DNA of 50,407 bases, taken from positions 1 to 50,407 of the forward strand of contig JAHLLB010000034.1 in the NCBI GenBank assembly GCA_020444425.1, in the 5' to 3' direction. The position numbers and the translations under genes are program-made. The stretch's first letter is position 1, and every line of letters starts with the position of its first letter. Source of the DNA: a bacterium. GTDB taxonomy: Bacteria > Electryoneota > Electryoneia > Electryoneales > Electryoneaceae. Under the pieces are notes generated by a model. It made no database searches. It was not told the origin of the DNA and saw nothing but the letters and a program-made list of their open reading frames with translations. Shown here piece after piece: positions 1 through 7,744 of the stretch.

Positions 1-1
1 C

Positions 2-55
2 CTCGTCGCGGGAAAGCTCAACCTCAGCTTACCCACATGAATCAGCGAGGGACCA
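2..55 (+). repeat. 54-bp terminal inverted repeat, left copy
   Basis: Positions 2-55 are identical to the reverse complement of 50354-50407; identity stops at position 56. The two copies sit exactly at the ends of the sequence and face each other. A repeat of about one assembly k-mer at both contig ends usually means that assembly stopped at a sequence present more than once in the genome. A true inverted repeat of a mobile element is the alternative. Positions 56-209 hold no gene that I can support, only AT-rich sequence downstream of the first minus-strand gene. Confidence 0.9.
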
Positions 56-209
56 AAACGACTCTATGTTTGTAATAGATTGTGTATCCTATGTATACGG
101 TCAACTTGATGTGTATTGCGAATACTTTAATTTCCTGATATTTGTTCCTTACGCAATTAAGACAATGGATATCTTTCGGAATCTCCGCCCTTTGCAAGGC
201 ATTGATAGC

Positions 210-3200
210 TTATTCGGAACCTATTTCCTTACACAGGTTTGACAGCCCGAATTCAGATAGCTTCTTGGGTGCAACATCATCGTCAATTAATGACGAGAAA
301 TACCTCAACGGCCTCAGCTGAACCGCACATTGCAGCATTGAAAGGATGTGTTTGTGCGCGATCAGCAGTACTCTCTCGCCACGGTATGACCGAGCAATAG
401 TCTTCGTTGCTTCAACAATCCGCTGTTGAGCCGAGGTGGCGCTTTCATTACTCCCCGGCACTAGAACGGTCGCTGGATCTTTCATCCAAGCATTGAATAG
501 CGATGCTCCATCTTGAAGTAGCTCCTCCCAAGTTGAGCCTTCCCAATCCCCATGGTCAAACTCCCGCAACCCTTTGGATACACTCAAGGGAACGTTTAGA
601 ACTCGAGCATAGATCTCCGCAGTTTCGTGAGCTCGTTTGGCGGAGCTCGTAACGATTCGGTTAATATCGAGTCCAATAAGATCTGGGGCTATGGCGGCCG
701 CCTCTTTCTTCCCTTCAAGACACAGAGGTAAATCAACGCTACCTTGGAGTCGGTGGTCCAGGTTCCACTCAGTCTTACAATGGCGAGCAACATAAATGGT
801 TGCAAGACTCTTTGAATGCACCATGAACTCCATTTGATCGAGAACTGATTGAGCACTTCTGCCCAGCGTTTGATCCAAGTGCGGAACCCACTCCGTTCGC
901 TCAGATAACTTTACTAATTTCTCGCGCACTTTCTCTGAGGGCGCTTGGATACGTCGGCCGATTGCTAGAATGGCAGAACCGACGACACGAGGATCTCTAT
1001 CACTCAAACAATCTGACAGCAGATCCACTGCTTCCTGCGTGTCAATAATGCCTGCTGCCTCAGGAACTATCCACCGATAGGGCGCCGCATCAGTACGAAG
1101 AAACTGACGTAGAGTTGGCAATGCCTCACCGATTCGCAAACGTCCGATTGTGCGTAAGGCGTGTCCTTGGATGTGTTCATCCTCGGACTTAAGCAGAGCG
1201 ATGAGGCGAGCAGTCAGATCGGCTGAAGGTTCTCGTGCATAGTTATTATTTATGCGTCCCAACGCCCAGAGCGCGTCGCCCACAAGGATCGGGTCGTTTC
1301 GCTCACATAGCCCTTCAAGTTTCGCTTTGCAGCTTGCTATCCGTCGATTACCGACGTGTTCAACAACGTGCCACAGCAGTCCCGCCGACTGGGTTTCTAG
1401 AAGACATTCCAGTAGAGAATCAAGGCGTGAAGCGTTTGAGTCAAGATCAACCAATGCCTCTAAGCTCGCGCGTCGGGAGTAGTCGGACAGCTGCTCGTTG
1501 GCCGCAATTGAGTGGAGGGCTTCCACCGCGTGTTCGCCAACCTCTACCAACGCACGGGACATTTCGACGCGGGTTGGAAGCGGAGGACTCTGCGATTCCC
1601 CAAACGCCAAGACCCGTGTCAGAGTTTCCATCCGCGCCTCAACCCCAAGTTCAGCCTCTGCGACGGCTCGACAGTACGTAAACGGATCATGTATTGGCAC
1701 CGTCGCCAGCGCCTCCGCAGCTTCATGAGGGCTCCTGAGTAACCCTATGACGAACGGGAGTATACCTGCGAAGTTCTCGTTTTCCAATTCAGTAACGTAA
1801 TCATGGCAGGCCTCAATAATCTGCCTGGCAGCAAGGAGTTCCTGATACCACAGGTGGAAGAACTCAAACCGGCCAGAACGGCGATCTCTCACAATACCAA
1901 GACGGCCGGATAGAAGCTGTGCGAAATTGTCGCCGACGTTCTGGCCAGAATCGGTTGCTGCAGCGTAAAGATCACGCTCCGAGAAAAAACGCCCATGGCC
2001 GCGTCTTAGCATTTCATATGCCAGTCCTTGTAGCGTCATCTCTATTTTCCGACGTTCTGTTGGAGTGACCGTGCAATGCTCATCGGTCGGAGATAAGCGG
2101 TAGTACTGCCGGAGAATCACGTCAAAGGCTCGTTCGTACAACTTCGTCTTCTTGAGCCCTCCAACATTACCCTCTTCGGTGAAGACGATCGTGATGAGAG
2201 AGAGGTTCAGGGGATTACGCGCCAAAGTAGACATAGAATGAGAATCCGCAATCCAATGGACGACCGCATCGACCTTTTCAGGGTCTTTCAGTCGCAGGCG
2301 AATGAACTCCCTGATGCGATGAGGCGTTAGAGGTTGTAACTCAAAAAGCTCACATTTTGGAAGACTCCTCTGTGCTTCAGGCCTAGATGTCAGAATGCAG
2401 CGGTGATCTAGCGATGCTAGGAACCGCTTGACCTGCGCCCGAGCTGTCCCTTTTAGAATCTCATCCCATCCATCAAGCAAGAAGAGCAGTTTATGCTGCG
2501 TAGATGCGAGCTCTGCAAGCGGAGGAGCTCCATGGACAGACAGGTCGTCATCAACAAATTCACCGAAGGTCGTGCATTGATCATCGGTGTATTGCCTACC
2601 AAAAGAAGCTAACGAAAGGTATACAGGTAGAAACGGTGGGATTTCTTGCGCGATCAACTCCAGGGCTAGTTTTCTTAACGCTGTTGTCTTGCCGCTTCCT
2701 GGTTCACCAATAATGCAGGCACGCCAATAATTCACGCACCGGCTTATCTCTTGTGGAGGAGGTGTCACCTCTCGGCCGAGGTTTTGTGCAACTAGCGGGG
2801 CTATGCACAGATCCTCATACGTGTCCTTCTCGTAGAGCTCGAGTACCAGATTATTGTGAATCTCAGCTTCGAGGTTCGATAGGTAGAACGAAAGATCGAC
2901 TTCCCGAGCATGCAAACCAGGGTCTTCATGTAGTTGTGATATGTGGCTAAGTGTACCTGATACTACGTTATATATCTGCTTTGCAGCAACAGAAATCCCC
3001 TTTGAAGTGTCAGCCGCCAATAGATCTGCAATCATGGGATTATTATGGACCAGTTCCTCGTGGGCAATATTGTGCCGAATAGGAAGTATTACCTTTGTTC
3101 CTTCGCGCTGACGTGCAAAAAGCGCATCTAATTCTCCCTGTGTCCATTCCTTCTCGAGGAAGTGGGAACTCAAAATCACCACTCCATATCGCGATCTTGC

Positions 3201-3359
3201 CAGCCCTCGATCAATTGTGCGTCGCAACGAATCGCCAAGCTGTAGTGAGTTTTCGTCGTACCATACCGCAAGACCTAGGGCTTCCAGTGCTCGTGCGAGC
3301 GGCCGAGCGACGGCGTCCCTGTCCTCATGCGCGTGGCTAATGAAGACATCCCATTCCAT
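210..3359 (-). CDS. TIR-NACHT-HEAT-histidine phosphatase fusion, STAND-type defence protein
   Basis: The product is a 1049-residue multidomain protein. Residues 1-135 are a TIR domain (opens with DVFISHAHED; putative catalytic Glu in the EWTQGEL helix). Residues 215-340 are a NACHT/STAND NTPase with P-loop GEPGSGKT (218-225), Walker B LLFLLDGWDE and sensor TSRPEA. The middle (about 580-830) has HEAT-like helical repeats. The last 200 residues form a phosphoglycerate-mutase-like histidine phosphatase with RHC (859-861, usual form RHG), SSAKRAHETA, LREFDHGDWEG and a second His in IAHKH, so its catalytic set looks intact. The start is ATG at 3359, 6 nt after GGAG, rather than the upstream TTG. 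By family knowledge, NACHT proteins sense invaders and TIR domains consume or cyclise NAD. The C-terminal phosphatase on this scaffold is unusual; a role in processing a phosphorylated nucleotide is inference. It lies downstream of the TIR/QueC cassette on the same strand. Confidence 0.88.
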   Translation of the reverse strand: MEWDVFISHAHEDRDAVARPLARALEALGLAVWYDENSLQLGDSLRRTIDRGLARSRYGVVILSSHFLEKEWTQGELDALFARQREGTKVILPIRHNIAHEELVHNNPMIADLLAADTSKGISVAAKQIYNVVSGTLSHISQLHEDPGLHAREVDLSFYLSNLEAEIHNNLVLELYEKDTYEDLCIAPLVAQNLGREVTPPPQEISRCVNYWRACIIGEPGSGKTTALRKLALELIAQEIPPFLPVYLSLASFGRQYTDDQCTTFGEFVDDDLSVHGAPPLAELASTQHKLLFLLDGWDEILKGTARAQVKRFLASLDHRCILTSRPEAQRSLPKCELFELQPLTPHRIREFIRLRLKDPEKVDAVVHWIADSHSMSTLARNPLNLSLITIVFTEEGNVGGLKKTKLYERAFDVILRQYYRLSPTDEHCTVTPTERRKIEMTLQGLAYEMLRRGHGRFFSERDLYAAATDSGQNVGDNFAQLLSGRLGIVRDRRSGRFEFFHLWYQELLAARQIIEACHDYVTELENENFAGILPFVIGLLRSPHEAAEALATVPIHDPFTYCRAVAEAELGVEARMETLTRVLAFGESQSPPLPTRVEMSRALVEVGEHAVEALHSIAANEQLSDYSRRASLEALVDLDSNASRLDSLLECLLETQSAGLLWHVVEHVGNRRIASCKAKLEGLCERNDPILVGDALWALGRINNNYAREPSADLTARLIALLKSEDEHIQGHALRTIGRLRIGEALPTLRQFLRTDAAPYRWIVPEAAGIIDTQEAVDLLSDCLSDRDPRVVGSAILAIGRRIQAPSEKVREKLVKLSERTEWVPHLDQTLGRSAQSVLDQMEFMVHSKSLATIYVARHCKTEWNLDHRLQGSVDLPLCLEGKKEAAAIAPDLIGLDINRIVTSSAKRAHETAEIYARVLNVPLSVSKGLREFDHGDWEGSTWEELLQDGASLFNAWMKDPATVLVPGSNESATSAQQRIVEATKTIARSYRGERVLLIAHKHILSMLQCAVQLRPLRYFSSLIDDDVAPKKLSEFGLSNLCKEIGSE

Positions 3360-3499
3360 GTATACTCCTATCAAGTACGACCGTTGGTGAATTCTTCTGT
3401 TTAGCGGCGCAGTCCGTACAGCTTATCGTCCGCTGGAACCAGAAGGCAGAGTGGCACGAAGATCTCCATTAATTCCCGACCACCCTCATCAAGTTACTC

Positions 3500-3945
3500 T
3501 CAGCTGCCTCGGGGTATCCCGATAGGACCTTGGGTAGGGTGGTCCAGCCGACAGAGTATCGAGATGACCTCACATTGTGATTCCACTATTTCGGTATGCT
3601 GGCCAAGAGATTCAATCGCAATGCTAAGGTCAATAATTGCAGTTGCAAGATATAGTTCAAAGGCATTTGACTGATATTGCCAATTAGTGGTAACAGGCTG
3701 CAGCCTCGTTTGCAAACAGCAGAGCTTCGTCGCTGCGCACGATCTGGCTCAACGAGACCGCGAGGTTCCTCAGCTCAGCACCAGTCCGGCAGAAACGCAT
3801 CCGAGCGCTTGGCAGCTAACCTGCGGAAATGCGCCTCTGTCTCCTCCGTAGCTTCAAACGCCTCCCCACGACAGCCTAAGCCGATCTGCATGTTGCCGAG
3901 AATGTTGCGGTCTCCAGCAAGTGAAGTGGATGGCTGGTTTGGACA
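3500..3945 (-). pseudogene. Decayed TPR-repeat protein gene with frameshifts
   Basis: Read on the minus strand in shifting frames, this stretch gives TPR-like segments: a helix pair ending FRRLAAKRSDAFLPD, then after a +1 shift ELRNLAVSLSQIVRSDEAL, then after a stop and another shift NAFELYLATAIIDLSIAIE followed by SLGQHTEIVESQ. These match the pattern of bacterial TPR proteins (RRLA..PDAFLPDLA.SLNNL...L...EEAL). At least two frameshifts and one stop interrupt it, and no full ORF remains. A possible tail continues to a stop at 3401, in frame from codons near 3467. It may be the lost partner or sensor of the neighbouring TIR genes, or a separate relic. Repeat identity is judged by eye. Confidence 0.7.
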
Positions 3946-3949
3946 GACA

Positions 3950-4477
3950 TTAAGGTGATGGATGTGAGCGACCCCGCTTTTCAGCCTCTCTACTTATGGC
4001 CTTAGATATCTCATGCTGGTTCCATGGAACAACAGTAACCTTATTATCGGTAATGCTTTTCGGCAGACGGGATGGGGGAATGCTACCCTTGTGCATCGCC
4101 ACAACGCCCTTTCCCATCGAAATGCTCTCGTGGATTTCCCAGTCGACCCATTTACTGTCTGCTGTACTGTCAGAGACGTAAACTACTGTAACCGAGCATT
4201 GCCTTATACGTTCCCTAATACCACGTCTGATGTATTCTGCTTTTTCACTGTCGAACGGCTCATGAACTGACCAATCATTGAACTCGAGGTTCGAATCTTC
4301 ATTCTTGGCCTGTCCACGTAACAAGTTCACCTCATCAAGGTCTTCTTCGACGAAACTGATGAAGACGTTACACTTCTTGGTCGTGCCAATAGCTGTCAGG
4401 GATTTCTTGACCCGCTGCTCGAGAGCTTTCAGCTCATCGGGTGTCAACCCTCGACCGCCACCACCGCCTCCGCCCAT
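3950..4477 (-). CDS. TIR-like (DUF1863/ThsB-type) protein with N-terminal polyglycine
   Basis: The protein has 175 residues. A TIR-like domain spans residues 36-130: beta strand CNVFISFVEED, central VTVVYVSDST, and SKWVDWEIHESI, whose Glu114 occupies the position of the TIR catalytic glutamate. This resembles the DUF1863/ThsB family of Thoeris NAD-using signal synthases. The ATG at 4477 follows an AGGAAAGGGGG stretch; a TTG two codons upstream is less likely. From the ATG the protein starts Met-Gly7-Arg-Gly-Leu, so removal of Met would leave an exposed N-terminal glycine. It begins 2 nt after the QueC-like stop codon. In type IV CBASS a QueC-like enzyme has been reported to attach a deazaguanine to a protein N-terminus; that this TIR is such a substrate is my inference. 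The C-terminus runs into the TPR relic and may be shortened. Confidence 0.85.
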   Translation of the reverse strand: MGGGGGGGRGLTPDELKALEQRVKKSLTAIGTTKKCNVFISFVEEDLDEVNLLRGQAKNEDSNLEFNDWSVHEPFDSEKAEYIRRGIRERIRQCSVTVVYVSDSTADSKWVDWEIHESISMGKGVVAMHKGSIPPSRLPKSITDNKVTVVPWNQHEISKAISREAEKRGRSHPSP

Positions 4478-4479
4478 GA

Positions 4480-5076
4480 TCAACCCCCTTTCCTAGCGTT
4501 CTTGATTTCCGCACACGCCACGCATACTCCACACGGCTCATCAATTCCTGCATGACACGAGTACGTATCTTTCAAACCACGTGCTTGAGCCATCGCCAAT
4601 ACGTCGCTCTTCGAAAGCTCAATCAGGGGTACAAGCACTCTTATTGATCTACCCATCGCCACCTTTATGGCGGCCTCGCATGTCTCGACGAATTCTCGCG
4701 TCTGATCGGGAAATAAATGCTGGGAGGGATCGAGCAGCCCGATGGCAACACCGTCCGCATGAACGTTGAATGCATGAGCCGCCCCGGCTAAGACGAGAAG
4801 GAGATTCCTTCCCGGGAGGAAGGCATCATCATTGATTCTCAGACGAGAATCAGTTATTCCGCTCGGGATCGTTTTACCAAACCCGGACACATCCATTCGT
4901 GTGACGGACGGTAGCCCATATTGCTCGTGCAGCCGTTCACAGGCTTCCCATTCCTTGGCCGCCCCAAGCTGTCCGTAATCTATAAAGAGTGGAAAGAGCT
5001 CAACGCCTACTTCCTGAGCCATCAGGCTCATCAAGGTCGAGTCATAGCCCCCGGAGACGAGCGTGACTATTCCCAT
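4480..5076 (-). CDS. QueC-like ATP-dependent 7-cyano-7-deazaguanine synthase family protein
   Basis: The 198-residue protein has the full QueC fold signature: PP-loop SGGYDS (8-13), FIDYGQ (31-36), LPGRNLLLVLAGAAHA (88-103), and a C-terminal zinc knuckle with Cys174, Cys182, Cys185 and Cys188. It is a little shorter than housekeeping QueC (about 220-230 residues). The ATG at 5076 is preceded by AAGGAGGTG with good spacing and overlaps the glycosylase gene by 10 nt. Canonical QueC makes preQ0 from 7-carboxy-7-deazaguanine, ATP and ammonia. No queD, queE or folE is nearby, so precursor must come from the host pathway. Its neighbours (TGT-like, OGG-like) match the type IV CBASS accessory set, where the QueC-like member (Cap9) acts in defence, so a protein- or nucleic-acid-modifying role is likelier than queuosine synthesis. 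The family call is firm; the function is inferred. Confidence 0.9.
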   Translation of the reverse strand: MGIVTLVSGGYDSTLMSLMAQEVGVELFPLFIDYGQLGAAKEWEACERLHEQYGLPSVTRMDVSGFGKTIPSGITDSRLRINDDAFLPGRNLLLVLAGAAHAFNVHADGVAIGLLDPSQHLFPDQTREFVETCEAAIKVAMGRSIRVLVPLIELSKSDVLAMAQARGLKDTYSCHAGIDEPCGVCVACAEIKNARKGG

Positions 5077-5786
5077 GTCCCTTGCACCTCCTTGACAACC
5101 TTCACCACGACCCATACTGCAAGGTCAAATCGGTTGGGGGTGTATCCGTACGAATAGGCATGTTCTATGAAGATGTCTTCCAACGCTTCATACTTTCTTA
5201 CCGTGGGAATCGACTTAACAGGTGTCTCAGTCAAGCCAACCCAACTCATGTAGGTCAGTACATGGATATCGAGGACTGCGACATGATCGGCATACCCGAT
5301 GTTCCGCAAGAAAAGGCTGGCCTGCTTTGGCCCGAGCCCCGATACCTCTGCAGCCAACTGACGACGAGCAGCCCGAACACCATGAGAGTTTTGCAGAAAC
5401 GAGCCAAGTGTGCCATTGTTTTGATAAAGCCATTCCGCAGCCCTGCGTATCTGATTTGCTCGAACCCGAAAGAACGGATAGCGTTCCGTTTTCTTAACGG
5501 ATCCGTTTTCGAACAAGGCATTCGTGATATCCCGCTCGAACTGTGCGAAATGTGAAGACCTTCGATGCTCGCGGAATAATTGCCTCTTGTCCATTCGCTC
5601 GACAGCTGAATATGCTATCTCAAATCGCACTCGACTGCCCAATATACAAGCAACGAGTTCTCGCCATAGAGCGTCTTCTGGCATCTTGGACCAGGAAAGT
5701 TGTTCTTGGTGCGTGTTCTCCAAAGCGAGGCAGACTTCTCGGATGGCGTTCTCTAAAGAGAGACGCTGGATTTTAATGACGTTCAT
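5067..5786 (-). CDS. OGG-like HhH-GPD N-glycosylase/DNA lyase
   Basis: The 239-residue protein carries a helix-hairpin-helix with GLGPKQASLFLRNIG (150-164) and LDIHVLTYM (172-180). Lys154 and Asp173 fit the catalytic lysine and aspartate of Ogg2/AlkA-superfamily bifunctional glycosylases. The N-terminal half (LWRELVACILGSRVRFEIA) fits the same family. The ATG at 5786 follows GGAGG at 9 nt and lies 1 nt after the TGT-like stop; an ATG five codons upstream is possible. Housekeeping OGG removes 8-oxoguanine. Here it sits between TGT-like and QueC-like genes, as the OGG-like gene of type IV CBASS does (Cap11), so it may act on a deazaguanine-type base or modified partner rather than on oxidised DNA. 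That substrate is inference. Confidence 0.85.
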   Translation of the reverse strand: MNVIKIQRLSLENAIREVCLALENTHQEQLSWSKMPEDALWRELVACILGSRVRFEIAYSAVERMDKRQLFREHRRSSHFAQFERDITNALFENGSVKKTERYPFFRVRANQIRRAAEWLYQNNGTLGSFLQNSHGVRAARRQLAAEVSGLGPKQASLFLRNIGYADHVAVLDIHVLTYMSWVGLTETPVKSIPTVRKYEALEDIFIEHAYSYGYTPNRFDLAVWVVVKVVKEVQGTWE

Positions 5787-5787
5787 A

Positions 5788-6762
5788 TCAATCGCCTCCA
5801 TTTAGGGCACTGATCAGAAGTGATATTTGCTCTTCTGTGGCGTATTTACTTAAGAAGAACTCGACTGAACCGTCCATCAGGGCCATACGGAGCTCGCCCA
5901 TGAATTTTCGATAGAACTCCAGGTTATGCATCAAAACCGATTGGATATATGGCAGCGAACCGTCGCTCCCCCAAGCAGTCTGGCCTTTGAACAAGTCCCA
6001 CTGATGAAAATGGAAAAGTCTCCCAGTTTCATGATCAACAACCGTTTGACACCATTCGAGACCGTCGAAACTATCCGCTCCAGCCATGGTATACACCGCG
6101 ATGGAAATTGGGTTCCCGGTTCCCAGCAGATGCAAAGGACAGTAGACCTCCAAGCCGTCGAGTGCCTTCCGAATTCTTCTCACGGCCTGAGCACGTGCCA
6201 CGATACCGTCGCCAAGTGCACGTTCCGGAACCGCCAGCAGTAGGGGAAACAACTGATTGGCGACCAGCCGAGCTGCGATCGGCAGTAAACCTGCCGAACC
6301 ATGGACGATTGGCGCAACAGTACCTATTGCATACGTTTGATCGCGCAAAACGCTTGAAACTACATCTGCTGCAATGGTCTCAGGTGGCCCTAACGGCTTC
6401 TGGTTGTCGTGACAGAAGCACAAGTTGTGTTCACTCGTCTTCGCAATGCTATGAAAGCGATCTGGAGTCCAAGACAGGTCATCTTTCCAAAACGCTTCGT
6501 AGTTCCCGCTGTCCATTAGTATCATAGAGTCATTTCGTTTTGCTTCCTCTACAGCATTGTCAAAACGCGATCGTTGCATTGGCGGGCATTTTGCAACATC
6601 ATAAGCTGATACTAGAAACAATGGATATTTCACTGTACTTAAGAGTTCAACATAGTCAACCGGCATTAGGTTAGTTTTCACGCTTGAGACGGATGGGAAG
6701 AAACAGGGAAGTGGGAGGGAGTGCTCCCCAACGATTATATGTCTGGGTATTGTAGATATCAT
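5788..6762 (-). CDS. TGT/DpdA-superfamily transglycosylase-like protein
   Basis: The 324-residue protein has the TIM-barrel landmarks of queuine/archaeosine transglycosylases: LMDSGNYEAF (82-91; compare DSGGFQ of TGT, Asp84), PIVHG (151-155; compare IVQGG), HLLGTGNPISI (211-221) and ADSFDGLEW (229-237), where Asp233 is placed like the TGT nucleophile. The CxCxxC zinc site of tRNA-acting TGT is not visible, as also in DNA-acting DpdA. The start is ATG at 6762 in an ATGA overlap with the SLATT gene stop, so the pair is translationally coupled. TGT enzymes swap guanine for 7-deazaguanines in tRNA, and DpdA does so in DNA. In type IV CBASS a TGT-like gene (Cap10) accompanies QueC and OGG homologues. 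The substrate here is unknown: tRNA, DNA, or a deazaguanine-conjugated protein. Confidence 0.85.
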   Translation of the reverse strand: MISTIPRHIIVGEHSLPLPCFFPSVSSVKTNLMPVDYVELLSTVKYPLFLVSAYDVAKCPPMQRSRFDNAVEEAKRNDSMILMDSGNYEAFWKDDLSWTPDRFHSIAKTSEHNLCFCHDNQKPLGPPETIAADVVSSVLRDQTYAIGTVAPIVHGSAGLLPIAARLVANQLFPLLLAVPERALGDGIVARAQAVRRIRKALDGLEVYCPLHLLGTGNPISIAVYTMAGADSFDGLEWCQTVVDHETGRLFHFHQWDLFKGQTAWGSDGSLPYIQSVLMHNLEFYRKFMGELRMALMDGSVEFFLSKYATEEQISLLISALNGGD

Positions 6763-7706
6763 CTCTTCCCCTGGACCAGAGCTAATGGAACATCGCGGCG
6801 TGCGCACCACATTGTGTGTTCTCGAGAAATGGTCTCTTCGACCTGTTCGACAAAATCAGAAAATAGATCTTCGTTTACTATGTCCACCGCCAGCGCCTCG
6901 AGATCACTTAATTCTTGTGCAGCAAGTCCATAGGTCTTATTTAGTTCATCGTGCCTTTTCATCTGACTCCATGCCGTGGCTACTGCTGCTAGAGTAGTAA
7001 TTACTGGAACAATATTTATTGGCAGTTCGCCGGAAGAAGCTTTAATAATAGCAAAAGCAATTGCGAGAATCTGAAGAAAGACAATCCAACCGAACCATCT
7101 CCCACCGATTTCAGAATTTTCTCTGGCTTTTGTTGCATACCAACTTTTCTGATCAAGAAGTCGGTCTGATACGTAAAACTTCTTTCGGGATTGAAAATCA
7201 CTATTTCTGACATTACGCATTGCTTCAGATATGGCGGATTCACTTGCATTTTTAATTTTGGAGATATGTTTTTGGCACTCATCCCGGGCACTTCGAATTC
7301 TTTGAAGCTCTTCCACGAAAAGTGCATTGGTGTCTGTGTCTTCCGAGAATGGAGGACCTTTCATCATATATCGCCAGGTCGAGGTTTTCACAGACTCCGC
7401 AATCGCTCGACAGTCAAACCAGGCTTTGTCGTCTCGTCGCGACCTACCGATCCATAGCATTAAGAGTCCCAAAACTAGAATCAAAGCCATCGTAGTGTAG
7501 ACCCAATCAAGATATTCTTGCGGCACGATTACGACTGACGCTCCGATCATAGAGCCGACTATCAAGGAACCGAGATACACCTTCTGAAAATTGAAAAACA
7601 CACTCTGAGCCACTGTCGCCGCTATGTCGGCACCTTGGAACAGACCTGGATAATCTTGATTTTGAAGACTTCTTTCTGGTGCTAGTGTTTTTGTCTGTTT
7701 AGACAT
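6759..7706 (-). CDS. SLATT/DUF4231-type membrane effector with two 2TM units
   Basis: The protein has 315 residues from ATG 7706, which follows AAGGAG at 7 nt; longer reading upstream would overlap the TIR gene. Two transmembrane hairpins are evident, at 43-62/68-88 and 204-222/229-246, each followed by a long helical segment; the second unit ends with a basic coiled region (QMKRHDELNKTYGLAAQELSDLE). This tandem 2TM arrangement fits the SLATT families (SMODS and SLOG-associating 2TM effectors; DUF4231). By family knowledge, SLATT proteins are thought to be pore-forming effectors switched on by nucleotide signals from SMODS, SLOG or TIR partners. It lies directly between a ThsB-like TIR gene and the TGT-like gene, so it is the obvious membrane effector of this cassette. 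It is visibly more AT-rich than the hsd genes upstream. Confidence 0.82.
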   Translation of the reverse strand: MSKQTKTLAPERSLQNQDYPGLFQGADIAATVAQSVFFNFQKVYLGSLIVGSMIGASVVIVPQEYLDWVYTTMALILVLGLLMLWIGRSRRDDKAWFDCRAIAESVKTSTWRYMMKGPPFSEDTDTNALFVEELQRIRSARDECQKHISKIKNASESAISEAMRNVRNSDFQSRKKFYVSDRLLDQKSWYATKARENSEIGGRWFGWIVFLQILAIAFAIIKASSGELPINIVPVITTLAAVATAWSQMKRHDELNKTYGLAAQELSDLEALAVDIVNEDLFSDFVEQVEETISREHTMWCARRDVPLALVQGKR

Positions 7707-7744
7707 CTGAGCTCCTTCACCACAATACTGAGAAATGTATGAAT

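Noticed and set aside
2..242. Plus-strand open frame from the window start
   Set aside because: It has no similarity to known proteins, contains the terminal repeat and overlaps the stop of the TIR-NACHT gene; probably open by chance.
4480..6762. Ordinary queuosine biosynthesis or a Dpd DNA-modification cluster
   Set aside because: queD, queE and folE, and the other Dpd genes, are absent, and the neighbours are TIR and SLATT immune proteins.
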